This document shows, in pieces, positions 35,146 through 47,889 of a stretch of 60,000 nucleotides of DNA (its first letter is position 1; every line of letters begins with the position of its first letter). Made by a program: the position numbers and the translations under genes. Below the pieces are notes generated by a model. That model was not told the DNA's origin and ran no database searches. It worked only from the letters and a program-made list of their open reading frames with translations. The stretch spans positions 10,258,417 through 10,318,416 of the forward strand of contig NC_045149.1 of the NCBI RefSeq assembly GCF_008831285.2, read 5' to 3'. The DNA is from Nymphaea colorata (lineage: Eukaryota > Streptophyta > Magnoliopsida > Nymphaeales > Nymphaeaceae).

Positions 35146-37745
35146 TAGGAGTGCAGAACGAGTCGAGCTACTCGAGCTCGACTCGTTTAAGCTTGACTCA
35201 TAAGTGAGTTTGAGCTGCTTCATTAGTTAAACGAGTCGAGCTCGAGTTCACAAGTCAACTCGCTAAACTAATCGAGTCGAGTTCGAGTTCACTCAAGTGA
35301 ACTCGTTAAAGCTCGACTCGGCTCGATTAAAATACCGGTTTTAAAAAAACCGGTTCAGAAGCTTCTCACTTCTTCTCAGGCGGGAAAAAATAGGGTTTCC
35401 TTTTTTTCGTTCTCTCTCTCTCCGACTCCCTCCCTCTCTCAGTCTCTCCGACTTCTCCTTCTCTTCTCCACCTGTGCTCTGCGCTCCTGCCGCCCTGCTT
35501 GTGCTCTTCTTCTCTACCTGTGCTCTGCGCTCCTACCGCCCTGCGTGTGCTCTCTGCCTCTCCGCTTCTCCAGTGACATCCAACTCAGAGGCGCATCCTG
35601 CTCTGGCGGTGTCCCATTTCTCTGGCGTCAACTTGCTTCTACAATGTCCTTCTCCTCCTTCGACCAGCTTCTCCATTGTGGTTGTTCTAGGTGTGGCTTT
35701 GCCGTCCATCTCTCCCTCTCTCTCTCTCTCTGTCTCTCTCTCTTTCTTGGTTGCTCTATCTATGTCTAAACCCTCTTTTGATGGGAGATTTTGGTTTCTC
35801 TGGTGTCCTGTAGCTGTTCCGGAGACCTGTCGCCGTTCTGGTGGCCTGCTGCTTTCATCAACCTTGAGTGTCTTTCCATTACCTTCCTTCGAGCCCCTAC
35901 CTCTCTCTTTCTTTCTCACATACACAAGTGCATATTATGTTGGTTTTTCTTTTACTATGCTTTTACTGTCTTTTCTTCTTCTTCTGTTTGTGCTTCTTTC
36001 TGTTTCTTTACATTTGTATCCTATTTCATTTCCCTAATCTGTCTAACAGATGCCCTTTTCCCTCTATTATGTTCATTTCCCCCTTTTTATTTATTTTTGT
36101 AATATGCGCTAGTTTCTGGTACTCTCTCACAGAGTCACAGTGGCTTGCCTTTGCCATTTTATCGGTCGTCTTTGTTAGAAGCAGCAGCACAAAAAATATT
36201 CTTGTCGTTTCAATTCTTTTTTGTCTTGTGTCTCTTGCTGGTAAAGATGTGAACTATGCATTCTACTTGATCAATTGCCTTGGTTTTGCATCTTGCCAAC
36301 CTAAGATAATGCTATTAAACTCAATATTATGATTCTCTTGATTGGATTTTTTGGTTCTTGATACCAGATTGATTTTGGTAGTGCACATACTATCAAAAAG
36401 ATGTATAGTTTTCAGTAACTAAAAAACTGATTATATAGCACCTGAGCGAGGATCCCATTTAACTACCTTCTCGCTTTTCTTTCTCCATTTGCTTACCCAC
36501 ATTTTTTCTCAATCATGTCATGCATGGTTGGCCATAAGGTTCACTATGGATCATGTTTATCTTGCTTCTTGTTGCCATGATCTTCATTCATCTTTCTGTA
36601 TATGAAATTCACCATATGATATTGTATGACAAAATGTTGTTCTTCAACATGAAGCTCTGGCATTAGAATTTGGAACCCTGCCAAGAACCAAGTCAGTGCT
36701 AATTAGTACTCACTAATCGGAGTTTCATGTTCTTCACTCAGGAAGATTTTAGCGTCTTGCTAGAAAGATTACAATAACTGGTTGCTTAAATTATAATCAC
36801 GACAAGTTTTGAGAAGTTCATGTTTTTGTTATTTTTCTGCAACTGCCATCAGAAGACATGGTTCTCATGCTGTTATCAAAATGAAAGTAGTATTAATCCC
36901 ATGTCTATTTTTCATAATCATTGTAAAAGTTCTCACTTTCATTGGTTTTGTATGTATTTCTTTTTTCTATGTTAGAAGAATTTTATTTTTGTTCCATGAC
37001 GTAGAATACAGGTCCAGCTTGCTAGGGATTCAGCTTGCCAGGGATTCTCTTCAGGAGGCTGTACGTTTGGAGCAGAAAGTCCTTAACCAATGCAACTATG
37101 TGGTGTCTGGCATTTTCAGTTCTTCTAGAATTAAATGTAAAACAAGAAGTAGCAATCTTCAGGAAATTTTAGATGGAAGTAATAATTATACACTCTGCAG
37201 ATTCAATTTGGGGTCTGGTTGTGACCAATGTACTTGTAGGTGGTGCGTATAAGCATAGTTTTGAGCTTAAGCATAGTTTTGAGCTCCATTGAATTTTCAA
37301 TGGTTGATTATTTTTATTTGACCAACCACACATGGTATGAAAATAATTAAGTTAACTTTTTTCCATAGTTTTAGTATGGGAGATTCTGCAATACGCTTAC
37401 TGTATGTTTACTTGAAATTTTCAGTATTTCAGGTTTGCCTTCTGATTGTGTTGTCAGTTGAAGCTAGAGGAGTGTCTGCTTCTTAACCCTCTTGAGTTGA
37501 AAATTATAGCATCAATAGCAAACTACGTATTCGAGCCTTAATCGAGCTCGAGCTCCTGGTCGAGCTCGAGCCCAGGGTCAAGCTCGAGCTTGCGGTCGAG
37601 CTCGACAACCACTATCGAGTCGAGTTCGAGCCAGTATAGTCGAGCTATATTCCAGCTCGAGCCGAGTCGAGCTCGTGGTCTTACTTAGTCGAGCCGAGTT
37701 CGAGCTGACCGAGCTCGGGCTCGACTCGGCTCATGTTCAGCCCTA
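35146..37745. mobile_element. hAT1: 2,600-bp non-autonomous hAT element with perfect 8-bp target duplication
   Basis: Flanked by ATGCTAGC at 35138-35145 and 37746-37753. The left end is TAGGAGTGCAGAACGAG. The right end in reverse is TAGGGCTGAACATGAGCC, the hAT consensus form. Both subterminal regions (35160-35340 and 37530-37740) are packed with CGAGCTCGAG and GACTCG motifs in both orientations, likely transposase-binding arrays. No transposase. The interior looks gene-like: a CT-rich leader after an AGGGTTTCC motif (35390), a 46-bp direct repeat near 35471 and 35517, and an exon-like stretch after a CAG acceptor at 37011 (frame contains RDSLQEAVRLEQKV). This may be captured host sequence. 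Confidence 0.92.
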
Positions 37746-39492
37746 ATGCTAGCATACTTAAAAAGTTTGAAAGTGTCGAGGTATTGTCTTTAGGCCTGGG
37801 CGCCGGGCCAGGTCACCGGCGGGTACCCGGTACCTGGCCAGAACAGGTCTGGGTCTGGGTATTGATTTGCCATCGTCAGACTTTCGCCCATTGCGCCTGG
37901 CCCGGCCTGACATTAAAGCGGGCCGGGTCTGGGTTATAAGTTGGGGCCCGTTGGGGCCTGTTAGGCATTAGGTCGAAATAACCTTCTCCTTCGAGGCTTC
38001 GACAGTCTTGAGTCTTTCCCTTTTCATTTGAAAGGGAGAGAGCGGCACTGCTGTGCCTGTGGGATCCACCGACCACCGTCGCCGCTGTCACTGTAGCCAT
38101 CGCCGTCGCCGCCATCACCATCACCGCACTGCTGGTCTGCACCGTCACCATCGTCGCACTGCTGGTCCGTCACAATAGACACTCGTTTTTCCCTTCCCAG
38201 TGCTTTTCAGATGTTGTTTCTTTCACGAGTGTGATTACTTCTTAATGCTAATGTTGTGAAACAGTTATGTTCATTTCTTAGATTTAAGTCTCTTGTTGCT
38301 TTCTTAGTGCATGATGCAAAATTGGTTGTTATTAAGATTGCAGGTCTGTTACTTTTGGGGCTTGGATAATTACTTCTGCGGCTTTACTCATTCTCAGTCT
38401 GTTTTCCCTTTTTGTTCTCCCGATAGGTTCTACGGCTCCTTTTTCAATTTTCACGAAGGAAAGGGGGTGCAACAGTGAAACCATTACTGCTTGACTTGTT
38501 CTCCCCTGATTTTTTTTTTTTTTTATTTCTTTCCATTGAGGGCACAAGTACATCTTCTTCCCTTGCTGTTACAAGAAACAGGAGGAAAGTGATATCGATT
38601 AGTTTTTTTCTTCTCATATGGGATTTTGTGTAGTGAACATGTTCATTTGACATGATATATGATTCTGTTGAACCTGGGAAAATATACCTGGATGTTCATT
38701 TGACGTGATCTTTGAGCTTTTCTGCTAGAATGAAGGTTCGCATAAATGGTGTCAAATTAGAACTGTTGGCATGGGGAATGGAAAAAAATGTTGGAATCCT
38801 GAAAAAAAATGCCTAAATCCAGTATTCTGTTTAGCAAAGTCCAGATTGATGGTGGATGGATGTTTAACCACTTGCAGCGGATTCCAATAGTTTAAATGTT
38901 TGAACTAATTACTGTGGATCACATGGTCTCATCTTGCTTTGTCCTTGCTTCATTTCATGCTATTGTGAGTGCTCGGTTTATTTTTGCAAGTGGTGGATGG
39001 ATGTCTAACCACTTGCATTATTTTTACTTTTTTTTGTGTTTTTTTCAGGAAAAAATGTTTTTTAGTGTCATTTGAATGTTTTTAGGCTTCATTTATTTCG
39101 ACATTTTTATCAATTTTCTTGTAGGAAAGTTAGTAGAAAACTCAAATTTCTCATAATTTATTCTTTTATTCTTTTATTCATTATTTGCCATTGTTTATGT
39201 TTTCTGAATGTTTTTAACATCCATTTATGAGCATTTGTTCTCATGTTTATCTTTACTACATAGTGGTTGTACGTAAGTTGTGATCCCCACTAAACTGATC
39301 ATACTTCTTCTAGGGCATCTCTTGCATAAGTTTCCTGGATCCTTTTATTTATGTTAGGAAGCATCATCGACACTCTTTTTGTAGCTTTTCTTAATTTTTT
39401 TAGAAGCATTAGAAACTTTCATTTTCTTAATTTTTATTGCTTGCGATGAAATTGCAATTTTGCACTTAAAAGGGCCTGACATTTTAAGGTAG

Positions 39493-42189
39493 TGTTATCA
39501 CCCCAAATTTTTCAAAAAATACTGTATTCTGATTTAATCCTAGACCCAAAATAAATTTGCAACTATTCGATCCAAAATGAATTTTTAAACCCAAGTTTAG
39601 ATCCAAATCAAACATTTCAAACTCAAAATCCAAAATCGAGTTCAAGACGACAAAGTCTAGTGCTATAAGCGTCGCGCGCACGTGCACAGACCTCTCCTTG
39701 TTTTACGCTTCATCTTCACACCAAAATACGTTTTGAAACTTAAAACGAAGCCGACCACCCTTTTATAACGAAAAAAAATCAATCTCATACACTTTTTTAA
39801 GTAAATAAAAGAAAGAGGAAGTTTTCTGCATCGTGCCTGCGACACTGCAACGGCGCAACAGCACCTAGGCAGGGGCCTGCAACAATGCAGGCCCCCCTTT
39901 TCTTGCAAAAGTCACCCCTTAAGGGGCAGTTTTGGTTTCTTTGGGTGGGCAATAGCCCTACCCACACCTCAAAAGGGTGTTTGCAGGGCCAATAGCCAAT
40001 CCCTCTTAGTTAAAACTTATTTTTTAGAAAAAAAATTGAAAATAATTCAAAATTATTTGAAATTTGGATGAAAATATTGTGAAATTAAAAAAAAATCAAA
40101 TTTTGAGTTTTGGCTCCAAATATCTCTATAAATACCCCCACAATCCTCCCTCTTGAACATGAGCCAACCATGGAGGAACCTCTTGTACTTCCTCACTTGA
40201 AATTTCAAATTTTTCTTTGCTCTCTCTTTCTATTTCTCTCTTCTCCTCCAACCTTGGGAGCAAGCTTCGTCAAGCTACAACTCTTCAAAGGAGCACAAAG
40301 AGATCTCTTGGGGGTTCATCATCTTGGAGCTTCATCTTAAGTTACACCAAAATCATTCAAAAGAGATGGCTCATTTCCAATATCATTCATATTGAGGTAT
40401 GTAATATTCTTTTCATTTTCATCTATTTCCTCTTTTCTTCTTGACACCTCCATATGGCCGTGCAAGAAAGCTCAAATGATTTCCTATTCGGAATCGAAAG
40501 CTATATCTTGAGTGCATCGGGAGTATGATCAAGGTGGAATAAATTCCATTTCTTCATTTATCTCCAAAAATATGCTTTCTATATTGTCTTACTGCTCATA
40601 TATGCTTGAGACGATGTTTATGCATGATATCCTAATTTTTCCTTAATTAATGAGCAAATGCACTGTGAGAATGAGTGCTTGGGGTTGGGATTTCTTCATT
40701 CTTTTGTTTATTTTTGAGGTTGGGACTTGTCCAACCCGGGAAAGCTCTCCACTAATTTGTACATGTTAGAGTGCATCTTCATGTCATTTTCACGCTTAGT
40801 TTATTTCTTAAGCACCTGATTAGGGACCCCAATGAGTGTTTCCCTATGTTGCTTTTCATTTCATGAATATTTAATTTTCTTCCATACCCAATAGTGAAAG
40901 AAATGTATTTTGTTGAAGCAAACAATACGATTTTATATTCATATTTGGAAGCATGTTTTTCAAAAGATTTTCAAAACCAAATACCCTCTCTAATGCGGCC
41001 TTGGAGACTTAACTTAGGTTCTTGCATGAACCCAAGCTCTCCTCTGGCCTACTTCAAAAATTGAAGTCGGCTATTTTCAAATCATTTCTTGATTTTAATA
41101 CCCATGAAGACATATGCAAATATACATGTTATATATATATACGTGCATATGAATATCTTTCTTTGTCATTCTCTCTTTATGATTTAACATATTTTTACAA
41201 ACTCTCGTATGTATAGATATGAATATATATATGTGTATTCAATTTTAAAATCTCTCTCTCTTTCTAAAATGATCTTCCCTTATTTATTTGATTTAAACCT
41301 CATTTTTCACAAGGTTTCATATACGTATCGATATATATATATCTTTGAAATCTTTGATTTTATGATTTTATGATTTTCAAGATCTCTTTCTCTCTCTCTT
41401 CTATGTTTCTTTCTATGAAAGTCTTTCATCTTTTTCATTATTTCAATATTTTTCTCTTATAATTTAATATTTTTCTTATTTATCGACTTCATCAAAACTA
41501 AAACTCAAAGTAATGACCCAATATTGGAATCGTGTTTGAGGGTCAACAACCCGATTCCATTTTCAAAAACTTTTCTCTTTCATCAAAAATATTTATTACA
41601 AAAATCTTAGGTGTATACGATAGTATGAATGTCTATATATGAATGCTGTAGTAGGAATGAATCATGTAGGATCAATGTGTTCATGCATCCACATTCACTT
41701 AACATCACAAATAAGCACAATCATATCTCCAGAACAACTTAAGTAAGATGAGATAGAGCTCTAACTAGGTAGTGACCGAATTAGAGCAAATTCTCAAACC
41801 TATTTAAAGTCTTAAGAGAACACTAAAATAACTTTAAAAAATAATTTCTCAAGCTTTCCAAATGATATTTTTCAATTCTAGTTTTTTTCAAAATGTTTCA
41901 CATTCTCAAATAATTCTCTAAGAATCTTTTCAAAAGTTTGAAACATCAAACTTTCAACATTTTTCTCAAACACTACACTGCATATAGAATGAGAGGATGT
42001 TTAAGCCAAAACAAAATGCATCAAGAATAAACATAGCCCTTGGATTGATTATCCCTGGTAAAGCCGCCGGAAACGGTTGATCCTCGTACCGATGGGTGAG
42101 TCCATTTCTATCTCATTTTCAAAACAAAACTTCATTTTTTTGGTAAACTCCAAAATCCAAAACCAAAAGAAATTTTTGGGATGCAAACA
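39493..42189 (+). mobile_element. 2,697-bp solo LTR inside hAT2
   Basis: Begins TGTTATCACCCCAAA and ends GGGATGCAAACA, with partly complementary ends. The 5-bp duplication GGTAG is at 39488-39492 and 42190-42194. A TATAAATA box at 40127-40134 lies in promoter-like context (CTCTATAAATACCCCC). No internal region or second LTR is present, so the internal part was lost by LTR-LTR recombination. Orientation is inferred from the TATA box. The length suggests a Ty3-type parent, but there is no coding to prove it. Confidence 0.85.
40127..40134 (+). promoter_or_regulatory. TATA box of the solo LTR
   Basis: TATAAATA followed by CCCCCAC, a common plant LTR promoter context. A transcription start would be expected about 30 bases downstream. 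Confidence 0.55.
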
Positions 42190-42493
42190 GGTAGTCATGA
42201 GAATATGGGACCAAGTGGTGAAGAAAAAATCATCAAAATGGCTGCTCAGTGCTGGCTGTTGAAAATTTAACAGGAGTTGTTGCTGGTTGTCTTCTGCTAT
42301 ATATTGTTGGTACAACATTCTTTAAGTGTAAAGACAAACGAACAGTTAAATTTTCTTGGAGAAAATCTTCTGGACTGAAATTGAAGGAATCGACAGGTTA
42401 GCTACAATGTTGCTCAATATTCTATTTAGTCCTAGTTTGATCCTAAATATGTACATATTTTTAACTTGCTACAAGGTTTACTAGAAAAGTTAC

Positions 42494-42496
<3 letters not shown>

Positions 42497-42567
<71 letters not shown>
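42497..42567. repeat. (AT)n microsatellite in hAT2
   Basis: About 71 bases of pure AT. Confidence 0.95.
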
Positions 42568-42568
<1 letters not shown>

Positions 42569-42889
42569 CTTGTTGATGCATGTGTTCTGTGCTTTAGGGC
42601 TCTAGCTTACTTTGTTTTCAGGATTTTCTAACTATCCCCCTAATGGCCTTAAAGAATCATCCTTCACTTTTCTGGACCTGTGCAAATGTTGTTGATATTT
42701 TCACCACTTGTTATTAATATATATGTAAACTTGATATTCTTAGACATGCATTTACCACTGTTTCTAGAATTTACTTCATGTGTTTAGGTTGAATCTGGTG
42801 ATCTTCTTCAGCTCAAAAGTTGAATCATTTCATGTGTTTATGTTGTTTGAATTCCATTCAAATAGTAAGTTATGTCTTCTAGCATGGAA

Positions 42890-44826
42890 AATGAAAAATA
42901 TCATCCGATGCATTGACAGATATGGAGGAAAATGAATCTTTTTCATCTACTAAAAAGGAAGTTGAATCCAAGAGGAAAAGAACTTCAGTTGTATGGAATG
43001 ACTTCACATTAGCACTATAAGGGAAACAAGTTTGCAAAATGCAACCATTGTGGAGAACGATTAGGTGGACATAGTTCTAATGGTACAAGCCACTTAAAAC
43101 AATATAGAGATACATGTGCCAAAAGATTGATTGCTCATGGAAGGCAACAAACTTTGTCAGTTGGAGTTAGTGAATGTGTTGCCACTTCTTTTTGTCTACA
43201 TAAATTTGATATGGATGCTATAAGAAAATGTATGGCTAAGTGTACAACAATGCATGCACTTCTTTTCAGTTTTGCAGACTATGAATATCATAACGATTTT
43301 CTAAAAGCTTGCAATTCAAGGTTTGTTCCATTTTCTAGAAAAATACTTATAAAAAAGGTTCAGTCAATGTTCAAGACTGAAAAAATGTGATATCAATGAG
43401 TTTTAAATAACCATATGCAGCGGGTTTCGTTGACATTTGATATGTGGTCCTCACAACATATATTAGGATACTTGTACTTGACAGCCCAATATATTGATAT
43501 AGATTGACAATCACACTCTCATATACTTAATTTTATACATGTGCCTCCACCACATAATGCAATTTGTATAAGTGACATTTTATCATAGTGCATTACTATT
43601 AAGTGGAAAATTCAATTGAAGTTGTTTTCCATTACTGCTGATAATTGTTCAGCAAATGATAATGGAATAAGTTTACTAAGAATGACTTCAAAAGGAAAAA
43701 ACAATATTTCATTTCCATTGAAAGGGGAATACTTTCATATCGTTGTGGTGCACATATTATAAATCTCATGGTTCAAGATGGTATGAATGATGGTTGATAC
43801 AATTTCAAAAATTTGTGACAGTGTCAAATATGTAAGGGGATCACCAAAATGACTGCATGTTTTCAAGCAATGGGTTTGGATAAGAAAAGAATTTTAAACT
43901 ATGATGTTCATACTCGATGGAATTCTATATTTATAATGTTGAGAGATGCATTGTTATTCAAAGATGTCTTTAAACATTTGACATCGTGTGATTATAATTA
44001 TGCATGTTTGCCTTTTGAGGATGAGTGGTCTCATGCATCTGATTTATGTCAGTTCTTAAAGGTATTCTATGATACAACAACAAATCTATTCTCTACCTCT
44101 AAGTAGGTAACATCTGATCTTGTTTTTGAAGAAGTTTTATCAATTTACCATCATTTGCATAGACATCGTGGAACATCAAATGAACATATAAGGGCATTGA
44201 TTTGCAAAATGCAAGAAAAATTTGACAAATACTTCAAGAGCTACGATATTCTATTTGCAATTGCAGTTGTTTTAGATCCTAATTTCAAGTTGTCATACTT
44301 GAAGTATTTGTTTGATGATTTGGATAAACCAAATGCAATAGTAAAATATGAAGTTGTAGAGAATATCCTTCATGAATTGTATGTTGAATACAAAAACATG
44401 TATGATGATAGTGACACAAGTAATATGCAAAGGGACAATGCATACACTAGTACAATGATTGCAACGGAAGAGTATAGAAGCGTGGCTAGATGTGAGCTCA
44501 AAGCATACTTCAGCTCTGTATCTCCTGTAGTAGCTCCCACAGGTCTAGACAAATATTTGATTGATCCAATGGAAGAAATTGCACATAATATAGACTTCAA
44601 CATATTATCTTGGTGGAAGACAAATGAAAGTAAATATAAAATTATAGCAAAGATGGCTCGAGATGTATTAGTCATTCTTGTATCCACAGTTGCTTCAGAA
44701 TCTGCATTCAGTATAGTAGGAAGAATTTTTAATGATTATCAATGCTCAACTTCTCCTGAAAATATAGAATCATTAATCTGCACACAGAGTTGGATTCGTG
44801 ATGCACACAACTTGGGTGAAATATAA
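42890..44826 (+). pseudogene. hAT transposase (BED zinc finger, RNase H-like core, hATC), broken
   Basis: Plus-strand pieces in order: VVWNDFTL, then after a frameshift a BED-type finger CNHCGERLGGHSSNGTSHLK (about 43045-43105); a middle part with LTFDMWSS (about 43430) and ITADNCSANDNG (about 43635); DVHTRWNSIFIMLRDAL (43900-43950); and the C-terminal dimerisation domain (44155-44826) with WWKTNESKYKIIAKMARDVL and STVASESAFS, the hATC signature. At least five stops or frame changes interrupt the region before 43850, and a stop at about 44105 separates the last part. The final 223 codons are uninterrupted. Non-functional as a whole. Confidence 0.88.
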
Positions 44827-45090
44827 GATGTTCATAGTTCAATCTAATTTATTTTACATATTAATATAGTAGTGTGCTTAAATTAACATGTGTTACAATT
44901 CTCATGTTGCAGGGCACCATTCTGACGAGGAAAGTTAATCCAGTGCATGATTATCATGGTATTTTTTTTTAGTTAATGTTTAGTATTCCATGCATACAAG
45001 CACATGTTAATTTTTATTAACATTTCTTTTTCATGTTAAATTGTAGATGCACATTTCAAGGTTGATGATGGACTTTGAAGATGTTTACTT

Positions 45091-45573
45091 TGAACATGCC
45101 ACATTCAAGTTAATTTTATTTCTAAACGATGGTTTTGTTAATTCAAATGATGGTGGTAGTGGTGGTAGTAGTGTGAACATGCCACATTCAAGTTAATTTT
45201 ATTTCTAAATGATGCTTTTGTTAATTCAAATGATGGTGGTGGTGGTGGTATTAGTGTGAACATGCCACATTCAAGTTAATTTTATTTCTAAATGATGCTT
45301 TTGTTAATTCAAATGATGGTGGTAGTGGTGGTATTAAATGTGAACATGCCACATTCAAGTTAATTTTATTTCTAAATGATGCTTTTGTTAATTCAAATGA
45401 CGGTGTTGGTGGTGGTATTATTGTGAACATGCCACATTCAAGTTAATTCTATTTCTAAATGATGCTTTTGTTAGTTCAAATGATGTTGGTGGTGGTGGTA
45501 TTAGTGTGATCACGTGACATTCAAGTTAATTTTATTTCTAAATGATGCTTTTGTTAATTCAAATGATGGTGGT
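45091..45573. repeat. 83-bp tandem array, nearly six copies, 3' of the hAT2 transposase
   Basis: Copies start at 45091, 45174, 45257, 45341, 45424 and 45507. Each has GAACATGCCACATTCAAG, TTTCTAAATGATGCTTTTG and a GATGGTGGTGGT tract of varying make-up. It lies between the transposase and the right end of hAT2. Confidence 0.93.
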
Positions 45574-46070
45574 GCTTGTTTGGCGAAGTGGGCTAGTGAC
45601 AAGAGAAAACCTATTTTTATTTCTTCTAATTCCTTTCATCCGTTTTATATAGTTTCTTCTGTTGATATGTTCCTTACTGTTATTGGTTTTCTTTGATTTT
45701 CTATTTCTCATGGGTGCCAAAATCTTTAACTTGTTTACTTAGTCTTAAGTTTGACCAAGTACGCAAGATGGTCTCTTGTTAACGACAGAAGGTTGTCTTG
45801 TGTGATAGTGGGACAGGCTCTTGAAGTAATAGTTTCAATTGTTGGCAATTTTTTGATTGGTTTTTGTTTCTTCATTGAGTTTGTTTAATTATGGATAATG
45901 TACAAACTAGGATCGGCTGAATCCATTATTAGGAAGCATATAGTCCGTGCAACTTCACAGTTTTGGTGTTCTTGTCTGTTCTTGATTGAGAAGTTAAATA
46001 AATAGCGGTTAATTTTAAAAACCGAACAGTCCTGGCCCGACCTAGCCTGATGCCCAGGCCTAATTGTCTT

Positions 46071-46655
46071 TAATAGCTTGCCTAAATTCATTTTATTCAA
46101 TGGTTATTTTCTTTCTAGTTTGCAATTTGGCTACATTAAGCATTTATTTTTCCCTCGTCCCTTATCCTTTTTTTGACCCTGACCATTCACAAACAAGAAA
46201 TAACATATATTGATTGAATGTAAAACAACAAAATGACACAACTGAACTACAACATTGCCTCGATCAACAGTCGAAGCATCAATGCTTTCATAGCCCTCAT
46301 AAGAACTAGGTGGAACTTGTTCAATACATGCAATAATGATGAAAACCTGTCATAAATAACAATGCATAGGAACGGTAACAAATTGCATAAATAATCAAAA
46401 ACACTGGAGCTGACCCTTTATCAAAAGATAAGTGTCATAGAAAAAGGAACCTACATATAAATTTTCATCTGGTTGGAGTTCTTTTAAAAAACCTAACAAC
46501 ATAGTAAAGTTTTTATTGCTCCACCCAGCTAAACACATTAGTTGATAAAGCAGAACTACATATGACAATTTTGAGAATTTGCATATTGGATATAATTAAT
46601 GTTCAACATCGTTTAAAAGTTTATAAAATGTATGTGTTTCTTCATTAGTTTCAAC
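46071..46655. other. Intergenic DNA, nothing identified
   Basis: Follows the right target duplication of hAT2. No coding or paired repeats seen. It may belong to the same decayed CACTA element as the next feature. Confidence 0.4.
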
Positions 46656-46659
46656 TAAC

Positions 46660-46950
46660 ACTCACCACTGCTTCCATCTTTGGCAACCTCTATAGTAGCA
46701 TTGAAAAATGTCTCAACCAACATTTCTCGCATCTCAGCATCATTTTGAATCTTTGATGTCGTGATGAACTTGTTCTTATTGCATGTGTTACCATAGGCTC
46801 TCCATGATAAATCCGATCCGTGTGATTTTTACAAAAACCATGACAAATGATGTCATCTAATACATCTTCCAGTGTCTTGAAGGCACAATTTTACACCTTG
46901 CATAAGAGCATTTGATCTTTTGGTTTACCATTGAATGTTTTGGATAGTGA
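46660..46950 (-). pseudogene. CACTA transposase-associated domain remnant
   Basis: On the minus strand KIKCSYARCK (about 46900-46935) is followed in another frame by LEDVLDDIICHGFCKNHTDR and YHGE, then EMREMLVETFFNATIEV. The Cys-x-x-x-x-Cys motif, then H-GF and HGE, is the pattern of the domain at the N-terminus of plant CACTA transposases. Frameshifts break it, and no CACTA termini were found nearby. Confidence 0.5.
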
Positions 46951-47572
<622 letters not shown>

Positions 47573-47577
<5 letters not shown>

Positions 47578-47760
47578 ATAGAATAGTGGTAGACTGAATA
47601 ATAACATCACTGCGTTGATCTGGTGTGTAAAATAGAAGCTAAGATGGCTCATTACATATATATATATATAACACCTATATGGATAGAATAGGGGTAGATT
47701 GAATAATAACACCACTGCGTTGATCCGGTGTGTAAAATAGAAGCTAAGATGGCTCATTGG
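47573..47760. repeat. Tandem duplication of an 80-85-bp unit
   Basis: ATGGATAGAATAGTGGTAGA to ATGGCTCATT (47574-47655) repeats at about 47681-47759 with few changes. The copies are separated by a short AT run. Confidence 0.9.
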
Positions 47761-47889
47761 AAGGTGAGTCTTCTTTTGTATGTAGGTCGTCTTTGCCTAA
47801 TTAAACGTAATATCAGCTTCTTGGCTACGTATTGGATGATGGTCTTTTAAACTTCCTAAAAGCATCACTTTGTATGTAGGGCGGAGCTG

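Larger units (their letters stand above)
37791..46062 (+). mobile_element. hAT2: 8,272-bp hAT element with perfect 8-bp target duplication
   Basis: Flanked by ATTGTCTT at 37783-37790 and 46063-46070. The left end is TAGGCCTGGGCGCCGGG. The right end in reverse is TAGGCCTGGGCATCAGG. It carries a broken hAT transposase on the plus strand and, upstream of it, a 2,697-bp solo LTR. Without the LTR and its duplication the element is about 5.57 kb. The left subterminal region has GGGCCGGGTCTGGGTT-type motifs, and GC-rich CCGTCGCC/CCATCACC runs lie at 38080-38160. Confidence 0.92.

Noticed and set aside
35474-36332. Several overlapping plus-strand frames in hAT1, up to 187 residues
   Set aside because: CT-rich DNA yields Ser/Leu/Phe-rich frames in all phases; no domain or consistent codon pattern.
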